A stretch of DNA of 64,000 bases, from contig JAILWO010000002.1 of NCBI GenBank assembly GCA_025698895.1, positions 806,001 through 870,000 of the forward strand, read 5' to 3'. Below, piece by piece: positions 28,115 through 36,354 of this stretch. The notes beneath the pieces are model-generated. The model made no database searches and had not been told where the DNA came from. It saw nothing but the letters and a program-made list of their open reading frames with translations. The DNA is from Rhizobiaceae bacterium. GTDB taxonomy: Bacteria; Pseudomonadota; Alphaproteobacteria; Rhizobiales; Rhizobiaceae. The position numbers and the translations under genes are program-made. Positions within the stretch are counted from its first letter, which is position 1, and every line of letters starts with the position of its first letter.

Positions 28115-29470
28115 TCAGCGGAGAACAGCTTCCGAAAATGTCGTCCTGGTTCGATGAGGAAGGACGGCCAGCATGGACAGGCCCCGCGTCAGAAGGAAGA
28201 TGTTGAAGGCCAGCCAGAGGCCGTGATTTCCAAGTATCGGCAACACCGCGAACAGGATCACCAGGTAGGAGACGAGCGCGAGCGCCATCGTGTTGCGCAT
28301 GTCACGCGACCACGTCGCCCCGATGTAGACGCCGTCCAACTGAAAGGCGAGAAACCCCGAAACCGCCGTCAGCGCAGCCCATGGCAGGTAGGCCAACGCT
28401 TCGGCACGGACATCCGGGGCATTGGTCATGATCGCGATCAGGCTGCCTCCCATCAGGAAGAAGGTTAGGGCCAGGGCGACCGCGAGCGCCATGCTCCAGA
28501 CAAGCGTCAACCGCACCCCGCGATGGAACGCTGGTGGATACTTCGCTCCGATCGCGCGCCCGCAGATATGTTCGGCCGCCGTCGTGAAACCATCGGAAAA
28601 GAAGCTGGCGATCATGAAGAACTTGAAGAGGATGGCGTTGGCGGCCAGGGCAACCGGCCCGAGTTGCGCCCCCGTCCGGGTAAAGAACGCGAAAGCGGTG
28701 AGCAGCAGGAACGAGCGGATCATGATGTCGCGATTGATCGAGACCAAGCGACCAAGCGCGGCACGATCCAGGATCGAACGGATATTTGGTGGTGGAGACC
28801 GTCGAAACGATGCCGTTACGACCACCATTCCGGCGGCGGCCGGGACGCCCTCGGCAATCACGGTTCCCCAAGCCACGCCGGCAAGCCCCCATTCGAGAGC
28901 AAGGCCGAGCCAGATCGACATGGCCATGTTGATGCCGTTCAGCAGGAATTGGAGCGACAGGCCCAGCATCGCCCTTCCCTGGCCGAGCAGGACACCAAGC
29001 ACCGCGAAATTGACCAGCGCCATCGGCGAGGAGAGCAGGCGGATGGACAGATAGGTCGACATCGCCTCGGCAACGTCCAGCGAGGGCCGCATGAAGAGCA
29101 GTCCCGCCCCTTCAATGAGCCGGGACGCGGCGATGAGCAGTAATCCAAGCGCCAATGCAATGACGATCGCGCGCCGGAACACCGCCTGCTGCTCACCCAT
29201 GTCATCCTGTCCGAATGCCTGGGCGACCAGCCCCGAAGTGCCGGTCCGCAAGAAGTTGAACGAGGCAAAAACGAAGCCGAAGACGGTGGAGCCTATGGCG
29301 AGACCACCGATCAGGGCCGCAGTGCCGAACTGGCCGACTACGGCGGTGTCAACGATGCCGAGCAGCGGCGTGCTCAGCGAGGCGAAGGCCATCGGGATCG
29401 AGATGGCCATCACCATCCGGTTGGTTACCTCGAAGGGGCCAACTGCCTTGCCTGTCTGAATCTCAGCCAC
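28115..29470 (-). CDS. MATE family efflux transporter (DinF-like)
   Basis: 451 residues, twelve hydrophobic helices in two MATE halves. The start FEVTNRMVMAISIPMAFASLSTPLLGIVDTAVVGQFG and FNFLRTGTSGLVAQAFGQDD are typical of the DinF subgroup, which exports cationic or bile-salt-like compounds with Na+ or H+. A GTG at 29470 was chosen because the first conserved segment begins about 15 codons later; the frame continues upstream to 30112, but that part lies opposite the cytochrome gene and is not MATE-like. ATG in MVMAIS is an alternative. Confidence 0.88.
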   Translation of the reverse strand: MAEIQTGKAVGPFEVTNRMVMAISIPMAFASLSTPLLGIVDTAVVGQFGTAALIGGLAIGSTVFGFVFASFNFLRTGTSGLVAQAFGQDDMGEQQAVFRRAIVIALALGLLLIAASRLIEGAGLLFMRPSLDVAEAMSTYLSIRLLSSPMALVNFAVLGVLLGQGRAMLGLSLQFLLNGINMAMSIWLGLALEWGLAGVAWGTVIAEGVPAAAGMVVVTASFRRSPPPNIRSILDRAALGRLVSINRDIMIRSFLLLTAFAFFTRTGAQLGPVALAANAILFKFFMIASFFSDGFTTAAEHICGRAIGAKYPPAFHRGVRLTLVWSMALAVALALTFFLMGGSLIAIMTNAPDVRAEALAYLPWAALTAVSGFLAFQLDGVYIGATWSRDMRNTMALALVSYLVILFAVLPILGNHGLWLAFNIFLLTRGLSMLAVLPHRTRTTFSEAVLR

Positions 29471-29680
29471 GGTCGCGCGATCCCAGGGGTCCTCCCGGCG
29501 CTCAGCATACCATTTCTCATCTGAACCAAAGCCGCGATTCCTGACGGACGAACCATCTCGACCTGAAGCGGTTTCGGGAACAATGGCGGCTGCTGCCGGT
29601 TGCGGAGAGTGAACCCGCACGGGCACCCGCGCGGTCTGCCCGGCCTCGACTCTCGCAGCGGTCAATACGGGAGAAAGGCG

Positions 29681-30241
29681 ATGCGGAAACATCCGCTTGC
29701 GACCGGCATCATCGGCGGGATCGTCGGGACGCTGCTGGTGGCGGTCGCCGTCTGGCTGACGATCGTCTACACGGGCGCCTACAACGTCGCGGCATCCGAC
29801 CAGCACGCGGATGCGGTGCGATGGACGCTCGACACCGCAATGCACCGATCCGTGGCCAGGCAGGCCGGCGCCATCGAGATGCCCGACGAGCCTTCCGAGG
29901 AACTCATCGCCGCGGGCGCGAGGCATTACGCGGAAAGCTGCGTCCACTGCCACGGTGCGCCTGGCGCAGAACCGGCGCAATGGTCCCGCGGCATGCGTCC
30001 CGAGCCGCCGCGCCTGACCGAAGCCGCCACCGAATGGACGCCGGAGGAGATCCACTGGATCGTGAGCAACGGCATCAAGATGACGGGCATGCCGGCGTTC
30101 GGGCCGCACCACTCCCCGCAGGAGGTCGCGGCTCTCACCGCGTTCGTGGGCGCGCTGCCGGGTCTCACAGGCGAGGACTATGCGGCTCTGACGGGTTCAG
30201 GAGAATCGGCCGGCGGGGCGGCGCATCACGAGGCCGAGTAA
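29681..30241 (+). CDS. membrane-anchored c-type cytochrome
   Basis: 186 residues. One N-terminal hydrophobic helix (about residues 9-30, IIGGIVGTLLVAVAVWLTIVY) probably stays as a periplasm-facing anchor. The heme site is C87-V-H-C90-H91 in YAESCVHCHGAPG, and a likely axial Met lies in IKMTGMPAFGPHH. A single-heme class I-like domain occupies residues 70-170. GGGAG about seven bases before the ATG at 29681 supports the start. It is followed 21 bp later by a DUF305 membrane protein, so the two are probably one operon. Confidence 0.87.
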   Translation: MRKHPLATGIIGGIVGTLLVAVAVWLTIVYTGAYNVAASDQHADAVRWTLDTAMHRSVARQAGAIEMPDEPSEELIAAGARHYAESCVHCHGAPGAEPAQWSRGMRPEPPRLTEAATEWTPEEIHWIVSNGIKMTGMPAFGPHHSPQEVAALTAFVGALPGLTGEDYAALTGSGESAGGAAHHEAE

Positions 30242-30262
30242 CCGAAACGAGCACCGAAAGAC

Positions 30263-31123
30263 ATGTCCTATATCCGCTTCGGCCTGATGATCGTCACCTC
30301 CACGGTGGTGATGTTCGGCCTGATGTACCTCAACACCTATGCCTGGGAGCACGTCTTTTTCTCGGAGACGCGTGCTTATATGGCCATCATGATGGGGGCG
30401 ACCATGGCCGTCGTCATGCTCGCCTACATGCTGGGCATGTATTCCAACACGGCTCTGAACATCGCGATCTTCGCGGGGGCGGTCGTCGTGTTTGCGCTCT
30501 CCCTCTGGCTCGTCCGCAGCCAGGTCACGGTGTCTGGCCCAAGCTACATGCGGGCGATGATCCCCCACCACTCGATCGCCGTCATGACGTCGGAGCGCGC
30601 GCAGATCCGAGACCCGCGTGTACGAAAGCTCGCCGACGAGATCATCGAGGCCCAGCGGCGCGAGATCGCCGAGATGCGCCATCTGATCGCGCAGGTAGCG
30701 TCCGGGAATGTGGTGGAAAGCATCTATGAGGATCCGCCGGCCGAGCCGGGCAGCGTCGAGGATGCGCTCTCGAACACCCTCGTCAGCGAGCTCGACCTCG
30801 CGCCCGTGCCCGAGGCGGAGGCCGACCGGCTGCTCGGGGCGGGTGCCGAATGCGCCTTCAGCCGCAGCCCGGAATCCGATCCGGTGCTGTGGACGGGCGA
30901 AGGCGGTGCTGCCGCCATGAAGCTGAACGGCGTTCTCGTCGCGCTGGAGACGCGGGGCGAGGCGCGCGACGGCGTGACGGTCTATGCGGCGCCGGGCGCG
31001 ACCGTCACCGTTCGGCCGCTCGGCGACGAGGCCGACTGGCGCCAGAACGCCGAACTCCTGTTCGAGCTCGACCGGGGCCTGAGCGTGGGCTACCGCGGCT
31101 TCCACGGCTGTGGCGGGGAATGA
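30263..31123 (+). CDS. DUF305 membrane protein with C-terminal extension
   Basis: 286 residues. Three hydrophobic helices (FGLMIVTSTVVMFGLMYLNTYAW; YMAIMMGATMAVVMLAYMLGMY; IAIFAGAVVVFALSLWLV) are followed by a DUF305 helical bundle with SYMRAMIPHHSIAVMTSERA and RVRKLADEIIEAQRREIAEMRHLI; its His/Met-rich helices resemble ferritin-like metal sites. Residues 185-286 form a separate mostly beta region (LLGAGAECAFSRSPESDPVLWTGEGGAAAMKLNGVLVALE) that I do not recognise. DUF305 proteins are often near copper or heavy-metal genes (family knowledge). It is paired with the preceding cytochrome c. Confidence 0.82.
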   Translation: MSYIRFGLMIVTSTVVMFGLMYLNTYAWEHVFFSETRAYMAIMMGATMAVVMLAYMLGMYSNTALNIAIFAGAVVVFALSLWLVRSQVTVSGPSYMRAMIPHHSIAVMTSERAQIRDPRVRKLADEIIEAQRREIAEMRHLIAQVASGNVVESIYEDPPAEPGSVEDALSNTLVSELDLAPVPEAEADRLLGAGAECAFSRSPESDPVLWTGEGGAAAMKLNGVLVALETRGEARDGVTVYAAPGATVTVRPLGDEADWRQNAELLFELDRGLSVGYRGFHGCGGE

Positions 31124-31152
31124 TCGCGGGGGCCGCCGCCGGCATCCCGCGC

Positions 31153-31193
31153 TTGACAGGCCGTGAATCCGTTCGCTAGAACATAAGGAGAAC
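31153..31193 (+). promoter_or_regulatory. ssb promoter overlapped by a LexA/SOS box
   Basis: TTGACA (31153-31158) and, after 17 bases, CTAGAA (31176-31181) form a plausible sigma-70 promoter. GAAC-ATAAGGA-GAAC at 31179-31193 is an exact alphaproteobacterial LexA site overlapping the -10, as expected for repression. It lies about 100 bp before ssb. Confidence 0.82.
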
Positions 31194-31291
31194 ATATTTC
31201 CGCTGTGGGAAAACGGGCGGGGCATGGTGCATCCGGCGCCGGACCGGCCTAGGGAATGACCTCCACTTAGGACGAGCGCAGGAGACGGATC

Positions 31292-31813
31292 ATGGCAGGC
31301 AGCGTCAACAAGGTCATTCTGATCGGCAATCTCGGCGCCGACCCCGAAATCCGCCGCATGCCGTCGGGCGATCCCGTGGTCAACATGCGCATCGCGACCT
31401 CGGAGACCTGGCGCGACCGCCAGTCGGGCGAGCGGCGCGAGCGCACCGAGTGGCACAATGTCGTGATCTTCAACGACAATCTGGCCAAGGTCGCCGAGCA
31501 GTATCTGAAGAAGGGCGCCAAGGTGTATATCGAAGGCCAGCTGCAGACCCGCAAATGGCAGGGCCAGGACGGGCAGGACCGCTACACCACCGAGGTCGTG
31601 CTGCAGAAGTTCCGCGGTGAACTGCAGATGCTGGACTCGCGCGGCCAGGGCGAGGGCGGCGGCCAGGTCGGCTACGACCGCGGCGGCCGCGGGTCGGATT
31701 TCGGCTCGTCGGGTCCGGGCGACGATTACGCGAGCGGCAACGGCAACCGCTCGGGCGGCTCGGGGCGCAGCGGCGACTTCTCGCGCGACATGGACGACGA
31801 GATCCCGTTCTGA
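31292..31813 (+). CDS. ssb: single-stranded DNA-binding protein
   Basis: 173 residues. The OB fold runs about 1-115 ([60 protein letters not shown]...). A Gly/Arg/Ser-rich linker follows, then the acidic tip DMDDEIPF that recruits partner proteins. It coats single-stranded DNA in replication, repair and recombination. It has its own promoter with a LexA box. Confidence 0.97.
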   Translation: MAGSVNKVILIGNLGADPEIRRMPSGDPVVNMRIATSETWRDRQSGERRERTEWHNVVIFNDNLAKVAEQYLKKGAKVYIEGQLQTRKWQGQDGQDRYTTEVVLQKFRGELQMLDSRGQGEGGGQVGYDRGGRGSDFGSSGPGDDYASGNGNRSGGSGRSGDFSRDMDDEIPF

Positions 31814-31932
31814 GGATCAGACCGGCCGGCCGGGCGCCTGTCCTCCCTCGGTCAGGGGGTGAAGGACGGCCAAACGGGGCGTCTTCCGATCGCTGGGGCA
31901 CCAGCCTGACGGCGGCTCCGCGACGGCAGATG

Positions 31933-32271
31933 TCATTCGGCAGCGATTGTCGATTGCGTGTCCACGCTCACGGCCGCTTCGCCCGAGATGGGATCCGTGA
32001 CCCCCAATCCGTCGCCCAGGTCCTCCAGGATGCCGCGCATGCGGTCGAGCTCCTCGATCATCTCGGGCCTGGCTTGCACGATACCGTCGAAGCTGTCCCA
32101 TTCCCCGACGAAGCAGTAAGCGCGCTCGCCGGTCCTGACGAGCGAGAAGCGCTTCATGCCGGCCTGTCGCATCCGCACGAGCTTGGCGGGATCGATGCGG
32201 CGGTGCATGTCGAGATATTCCTCTTCGTGACCGGGTTTGACGCGCATGCGAACGATGTTGAAGGCTGTCAT
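31933..32271 (-). CDS. ABM/dimeric alpha-beta barrel family protein
   Basis: 112 residues. MTAFNIVRMRVKPGHEEEYLDMHRRI, FSLVRTGERAYCFVGEWDSFDGIVQARPEMIEELDRMRGILEDLG is the ferredoxin-like alpha-beta pattern of antibiotic-biosynthesis-monooxygenase/Dabb proteins, which act as small monooxygenases or binding proteins. The exact subfamily is not clear. CGGAGGAG precedes the ATG. Third gene of a minus-strand cassette with the NTF2-like and AhpD-like genes. Confidence 0.72.
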   Translation of the reverse strand: MTAFNIVRMRVKPGHEEEYLDMHRRIDPAKLVRMRQAGMKRFSLVRTGERAYCFVGEWDSFDGIVQARPEMIEELDRMRGILEDLGDGLGVTDPISGEAAVSVDTQSTIAAE

Positions 32272-32304
32272 GTCTTGCTCCTCCGAATATGCCCTGGCCG
32301 GTGA

Positions 32305-32667
32305 CTATTCGTCCCAGGCCTGAACGACGGTCTGTCGCGCGATGCTGCCGTCTTCCAGTTCGGCCATCGCTATGCACAGCACCCTGGTGCCGTCCGGATA
32401 GATGCAGGCTTCCGTGAAGGCGAGACGATCGCCTTCGGCGGCGGTCGCTTCCACCGCATGCGTCATGGAGCGCCCGCAGACGTCTTCCCAGAACGCGGAT
32501 ATCTCCTGCTTGCCGCGCAGCTCGCGCGGCCTGCTCGGCGGATTGGCGCGGTCAACAATGCGGATGACAGCGTCGTCCGCATAGAAGGCCGACAGCGTCC
32601 GGGCGTTGCGACCCTCGGTGGCCTGTTTTATGGCCAGGGCCGTCACGGGCGGTCTGGTCGCTAGCAT
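32305..32667 (-). CDS. NTF2-like / SnoaL-like domain protein
   Basis: 120 residues forming one NTF2-like cone: AIKQATEGRNARTLSAFYADDAVIRIVDRANPPSRPRELRGKQEISAFWEDVCGRSMTHAVEATAAEGDRLAFTEACIYPDGTRVLCIAMAELEDGSIARQTVVQAWDE. The family includes cyclases, isomerases and binding proteins; no catalytic residues can be assigned with confidence. AAGGA lies before the ATG. Middle gene of the cassette divergent from the LysR gene. Confidence 0.8.
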   Translation of the reverse strand: MLATRPPVTALAIKQATEGRNARTLSAFYADDAVIRIVDRANPPSRPRELRGKQEISAFWEDVCGRSMTHAVEATAAEGDRLAFTEACIYPDGTRVLCIAMAELEDGSIARQTVVQAWDE

Positions 32668-32732
32668 TTTTCCTTGCTCCCTGTTGGCTGGTCGCCCTCG
32701 CAGGGCGCGAGGGAGACGACGTTCGGGGCCGC

Positions 32733-33227
32733 CTACTGCCCGGCCATGGTCTTCGTGCGCATCTCCATGGCCGCCTTGTCGAACTCGGCGAACTCCTGCT
32801 GCAGTTCCGCGAAATCGATCTGGTTGCCGTGCAGTACGGTGCTCCAGTGGCGGACGATCGCGGCCATCGCCACGGCTTCCTGCACTTCCTGGTCGGTGGC
32901 GCCGGCGAGATAGGCCGAACGGGTGTCGATCCAGACGCAGTACTGGCAGGGAATCTGGGCGGCGACGCCGACGGCGATCAGCGCCTTCTCCTTCGCCGAC
33001 AGCGCGGTATTCTCGCCCTCAAGGGCCTTCAGTTCGGCCCAGGCGCCCGGCAGGGCCGCCGGTGGAAAGGCTTTCACGAAGCCGGGCACGAAGCCCCAGC
33101 TCTTTTCGATATCGGCGATGGTCTCATCGGCCGAGACGGCCATTTCCTCGGCGGCAACATGGCCCTGGAACACGACCGTCACCGCCATTGCGGCAGCGAA
33201 GGTGAGCGAACGAATGGTTGCGGTCAT
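32733..33227 (-). CDS. periplasmic carboxymuconolactone decarboxylase / AhpD-like protein
   Basis: 164 residues. A signal peptide (MTATIRSLTFAAAMAVTVVFQGHVAAE) is followed by a CMD/AhpD helical domain with the CxxC pair in EKALIAVGVAAQIPCQYCVWIDT; the usual His after CxxC is not obvious. AhpD-like proteins use the CxxC for peroxide or thiol redox chemistry. Export of a CMD protein is less usual than the cytosolic form. CGAGGAGAA before the ATG at 33227 decides the start. First gene of the cassette, 139 bp from the divergent LysR gene. Confidence 0.85.
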   Translation of the reverse strand: MTATIRSLTFAAAMAVTVVFQGHVAAEEMAVSADETIADIEKSWGFVPGFVKAFPPAALPGAWAELKALEGENTALSAKEKALIAVGVAAQIPCQYCVWIDTRSAYLAGATDQEVQEAVAMAAIVRHWSTVLHGNQIDFAELQQEFAEFDKAAMEMRTKTMAGQ

Positions 33228-33329
33228 GACGTTCTCCTCGAATGGGTGGTGGTCTGCGCTCCGTTCTCTGGTGGATGCGAAGAAAAGTTTACAGGCGCGC
33301 GCGAATGGCGAAAAATGCCAAGAATTCAT

Positions 33330-33341
33330 CGCATCGATGCG
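33330..33341. promoter_or_regulatory. palindrome in the LysR/cassette intergenic region
   Basis: CGCATCGATGCG, a perfect 12-bp palindrome 26 bp before the LysR start, a candidate autoregulatory binding site. No classic T-N11-A box stands out otherwise. Confidence 0.35.
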
Positions 33342-33366
33342 GCGCCGGCATCGGCGGGAGGGCATC

Positions 33367-34269
33367 ATGGAGATGCACGAGATACGCTATTTCCTCGCGG
33401 CGAGCCGGACGCTGAACTTTCACCGGGCCGCGGATTTGGCCAATGTCACCCAGCCGGCGCTGACGCGGGCCATCCAGAAGCTCGAGGCCGAGCTCGGCGG
33501 CCTGCTTTTCCACCGCGAACGCAACCATGTCCAGCTCACCGATTTCGGCTGTCTGGTGCGTGGCCATCTGGAGGAAGTCGTCCGGCGTTCCGAGGCGGCG
33601 AAGGAAAGCGCCAGGGATTTCCTGCGGCTGGAGGCCGCGCCGCTGACACTGGGGGTCATGTGCACGATCGGGCCGTTGCGCTTCGTCGGCTTTCTCAATG
33701 CCTTTCACGAGAAGAAGCCGGGGATAGGCGTCACAGTCATCGAAGGCGTGCCGAGCCGCCTGACCGAAATGCTTCTGCAAGGAAAGCTCGATGTCGCGCT
33801 CATGGCGCAGCCGGCGCCTTTCCAAGACCGCCTGCGGCCGGAGCCGATCTACACGGAGCGTTTCGGTCTGGCCTTCTGCAGCGGCCATCCCCTCGAAAAG
33901 CGCAATACGCTGCATCTGAGCGACGTTGAAGGCGAGCCATATCTGGATCGCATCAATTGCGAATACAGCGACCACATCGACGGTTTGTGCGGCGAGCGGG
34001 GCATCCGCATCACGACCGCGTACCGGAGCGAGCGGGAAGACTGGATCATGGCGATGGTGGCCGCTGGCATGGGGGTCTGCTTCGCGCCGGAGTTCTCCGC
34101 CTGCCTGCCGGGCGTCCACCATCGCCCCGTCGCGGATCCGGAGGTGGTGCGCGAGGTTTCGCTGGTCTCGGTGGCAGGACGCGTTTCTTCACCGGCCGTG
34201 AAGGCGTTCATGGAGGCGGTACGCGACCACGAATGGACGACCGGGCCGCGACCCGCGACATCGGCCTAG
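33367..34269 (+). CDS. LysR family transcriptional regulator
   Basis: 300 residues. The N-terminal wHTH is MEMHEIRYFLAASRTLNFHRAADLANVTQPALTRAIQKLEAELGGLLFHRERNHVQLTDFG. The C-terminal effector domain has two alpha/beta lobes (APLTLGVMCTIGPLRFVGFLNAFHEKKPGIGVTVIEG and MVAAGMGVCFAPEF). It probably controls the divergent AhpD/NTF2/ABM cassette. GGGAGG spaced about six bases from the ATG at 33367 favours this start over the longer open frame to 32923. Confidence 0.93.
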   Translation: MEMHEIRYFLAASRTLNFHRAADLANVTQPALTRAIQKLEAELGGLLFHRERNHVQLTDFGCLVRGHLEEVVRRSEAAKESARDFLRLEAAPLTLGVMCTIGPLRFVGFLNAFHEKKPGIGVTVIEGVPSRLTEMLLQGKLDVALMAQPAPFQDRLRPEPIYTERFGLAFCSGHPLEKRNTLHLSDVEGEPYLDRINCEYSDHIDGLCGERGIRITTAYRSEREDWIMAMVAAGMGVCFAPEFSACLPGVHHRPVADPEVVREVSLVSVAGRVSSPAVKAFMEAVRDHEWTTGPRPATSA

Positions 34270-34427
34270 GCGTCCCGAAACAACAAAGTATCGCCGCCCG
34301 TTGCGCGACGCGTGCCCATCTTCGGCCACGCGCGACGCCGGCCGCAGCCGGCGCCACGTGTCTCGCCCGTACCGCGGCCCCCCGCAAGGGGAGGTGATCC
34401 GCGTGGTCGCGACCCTTTCTTTCCACC

Positions 34428-35918
34428 TCAGCTCATGGGCAGCGCGAAATAGATCGACCGCTTCCCGCCCTTGAGCGGGCGGCTTTCGCGGATGTCGAAG
34501 TGCTCCGCCAAGAGCCGCTCGAAGACGTCGAGCCGGTAGTCGTCATACTGGTCGTCCTTGTTGCGCAGCAGGGTCTGGACCATCTCGTCCTCGCGGCCGA
34601 CGAACTCGATGACGAGCGCCGTGCCGAGACCGGCCAGCCACCGGATGAAGTCAGCCATCGGGATGTTGGCGCTGATCACCATGTGATGGATCAGTGCGAG
34701 ACACAGCGTCAGCTCCGGCCTGCCCCGCTCCGTCAGCGGCTTGCGCTCCGTGCCGCGCCAGCCCTGGCCGGGCGAGGGGTTCGAGAGGTTGACGACCAGC
34801 GGCAGGATCAAGCCGGCGTCGGGGCGCTCCTTCTGCGCCTGATAGAGGGCCTCGATCGCCATCCAGTCGCCGTCCATGGCCACCACATGGTCGGCATGTT
34901 CGGCGGTGATCCGCGAAAAGGTGCCTGTGTTGCAGCCGATATCCCAGACGCGCCGCCACCGGCGATGGCCGGCCGCCTCGCGCACGAAGCCGCATTTCGC
35001 GTCGAAATCGGCTTCGCCGTAGCTGTGCGTTGAGGCGTAGTCGGCCCATTCGGTCTTGCCGCCGCCGGCCTTCATACCGGAGACGATCTTCCTCAGGTTG
35101 CGCACATTGCGCACGATCAGGCTCCTGTCGAAGCCCGCCTGCGCCAGGGTCGATCTGACGTTGCGATCCTGGCCCGAATAGCGGCGCTGTAGCGCGTCCT
35201 GCGCCACGACATGCATCATCACACCGGGCCGCAGGAGGTCGCGTGTCGACAGCAGCGGCCGCAACGCGCCGGCGGACATGCCGTCGAGGCTGCCGCGCAG
35301 CCAGGGACGGAAGTCGGCTCCCTTGTAGGCCTGCAGCATGAGCGGATAGAGGAACAGTTCGCAGAACTGCCGGTAGCCGACCCAGGGCTCTCCTTCCTCG
35401 TGCACCTCGAAGGACGGGATGTCGATGAAGACCGGCTTCGCCCCCCGCCACTGGATGTTGTAGGCGGAGGAGTCCTTGAGGATGAAGCCTTCCTCGAGCG
35501 CGGCCAGCATCAGGTCGAGATGCAGCAGCGCCGCGTCCTTGAGCATGCCGAATGTCCACTCATACGGATAGGAGACGAACGGCACCGGCTCGTGTTTCAG
35601 CACGGCCGCCCAGGGCGCGCCCGCCGCAATCGCGTCGTTGACGCGTTCGGTGCGGACGATGTTTCCCCGCCCCGCGTAGTCGCGGAAGAAGCGGGTGGTG
35701 GCCAGCCGCTCCCAATTGGCAAGCGCCCTGGCGCTGATGCCGCGATAGACCTCGCCGTCGCGGTAGAAGACGCCACCGTTGCGATCGCGGTAGGACCCTG
35801 GTTCGGGGACCGGAACGGAATCGGCGGGCGCCTTGCTGGTGAGTTCGACGACGGTGGAAGATGCGCCACCCGGCCTGCCGGCGCGGGCGGCGCTGTTGAC
35901 GCTACCGGCCGCGCTCAT
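34428..35918 (-). CDS. class I SAM methyltransferase with N-terminal kinase-like domain
   Basis: 496 residues. The C-terminal methyltransferase starts about residue 320, with motif I VWDIGCNTGTFS (D326-G332), an acidic residue at the end of strand 2 (VVAMDGD) and LCLALIHHMV. The N-terminal 300 residues contain GFILKDSSAYNIQWRGAKPVFIDIPSFE; the D149...N154...D166 spacing resembles the catalytic and metal-binding loops of aminoglycoside-kinase-like folds (inference). Similar two-part proteins have been compared with nodulation methyltransferases such as NoeA (recalled). The downstream neighbours are cell-envelope genes; the 5' end of the upstream small membrane gene overlaps its start by 17 bp. 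Confidence 0.78.
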   Translation of the reverse strand: MSAAGSVNSAARAGRPGGASSTVVELTSKAPADSVPVPEPGSYRDRNGGVFYRDGEVYRGISARALANWERLATTRFFRDYAGRGNIVRTERVNDAIAAGAPWAAVLKHEPVPFVSYPYEWTFGMLKDAALLHLDLMLAALEEGFILKDSSAYNIQWRGAKPVFIDIPSFEVHEEGEPWVGYRQFCELFLYPLMLQAYKGADFRPWLRGSLDGMSAGALRPLLSTRDLLRPGVMMHVVAQDALQRRYSGQDRNVRSTLAQAGFDRSLIVRNVRNLRKIVSGMKAGGGKTEWADYASTHSYGEADFDAKCGFVREAAGHRRWRRVWDIGCNTGTFSRITAEHADHVVAMDGDWMAIEALYQAQKERPDAGLILPLVVNLSNPSPGQGWRGTERKPLTERGRPELTLCLALIHHMVISANIPMADFIRWLAGLGTALVIEFVGREDEMVQTLLRNKDDQYDDYRLDVFERLLAEHFDIRESRPLKGGKRSIYFALPMS

Positions 35919-36168
35919 CCGCCCCCATGCCCCCCTTGGCCCTCTGCTGCTCGTTCATCTCGACCTTGCCGCCCGCGCCGATCAGCGACAGGAACTTGTG
36001 CCAGTAGAGCTTGCCGGCCAGCGCGACGCCGGCGACGCCGCCAAGCAGGAGCTGCAGGATGATGCTGCCCGTGCCGGGGTCGAGGTAGGCATGCGCGCTC
36101 GTCGTCGAGATGCCGACGAGCAGAAGGGCCATGAGGAAGCGGAAACCTTGAACGCCGATCTGTTGCAT
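35902..36168 (-). CDS. small membrane protein with YLDPGTGS motif
   Basis: 88 residues. An N-terminal signal-like helix (GFRFLMALLLVGISTTSAHA) is followed at once by YLDPGTGSIILQLLLGGVAGVALAGKLYWHKFLSLIG and an acidic/basic tail. The AYLDPGTGS sequence just after the signal recurs in small envelope proteins beside phosphatase- or sulfatase-like membrane enzymes (recalled pattern; function unknown). The ATG at 36168 has AGGAG eleven bases upstream; the longer frame to 36228 is unlikely. It overlaps the methyltransferase start and is divergent from the alkaline-phosphatase-like gene. Confidence 0.72.
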   Translation of the reverse strand: MQQIGVQGFRFLMALLLVGISTTSAHAYLDPGTGSIILQLLLGGVAGVALAGKLYWHKFLSLIGAGGKVEMNEQQRAKGGMGADERGR

Positions 36169-36354
36169 CTGAAACGTTCTCCTAGTGGGAGCCCGCCCGC
36201 CGAAGGCTGACAAGGTAGCGGAACGCATACCGTCGCAAATAGTTCATCAAACTGTCACAAAGTTTTCGGCGGCAGTTGGCGGCCAAGGCTTTCCGTCGGG
36301 CGGGACTGCACCATTTTCATCGGGCCGGGGCGCGGCAAAGGAGGGAAAGGCGAA

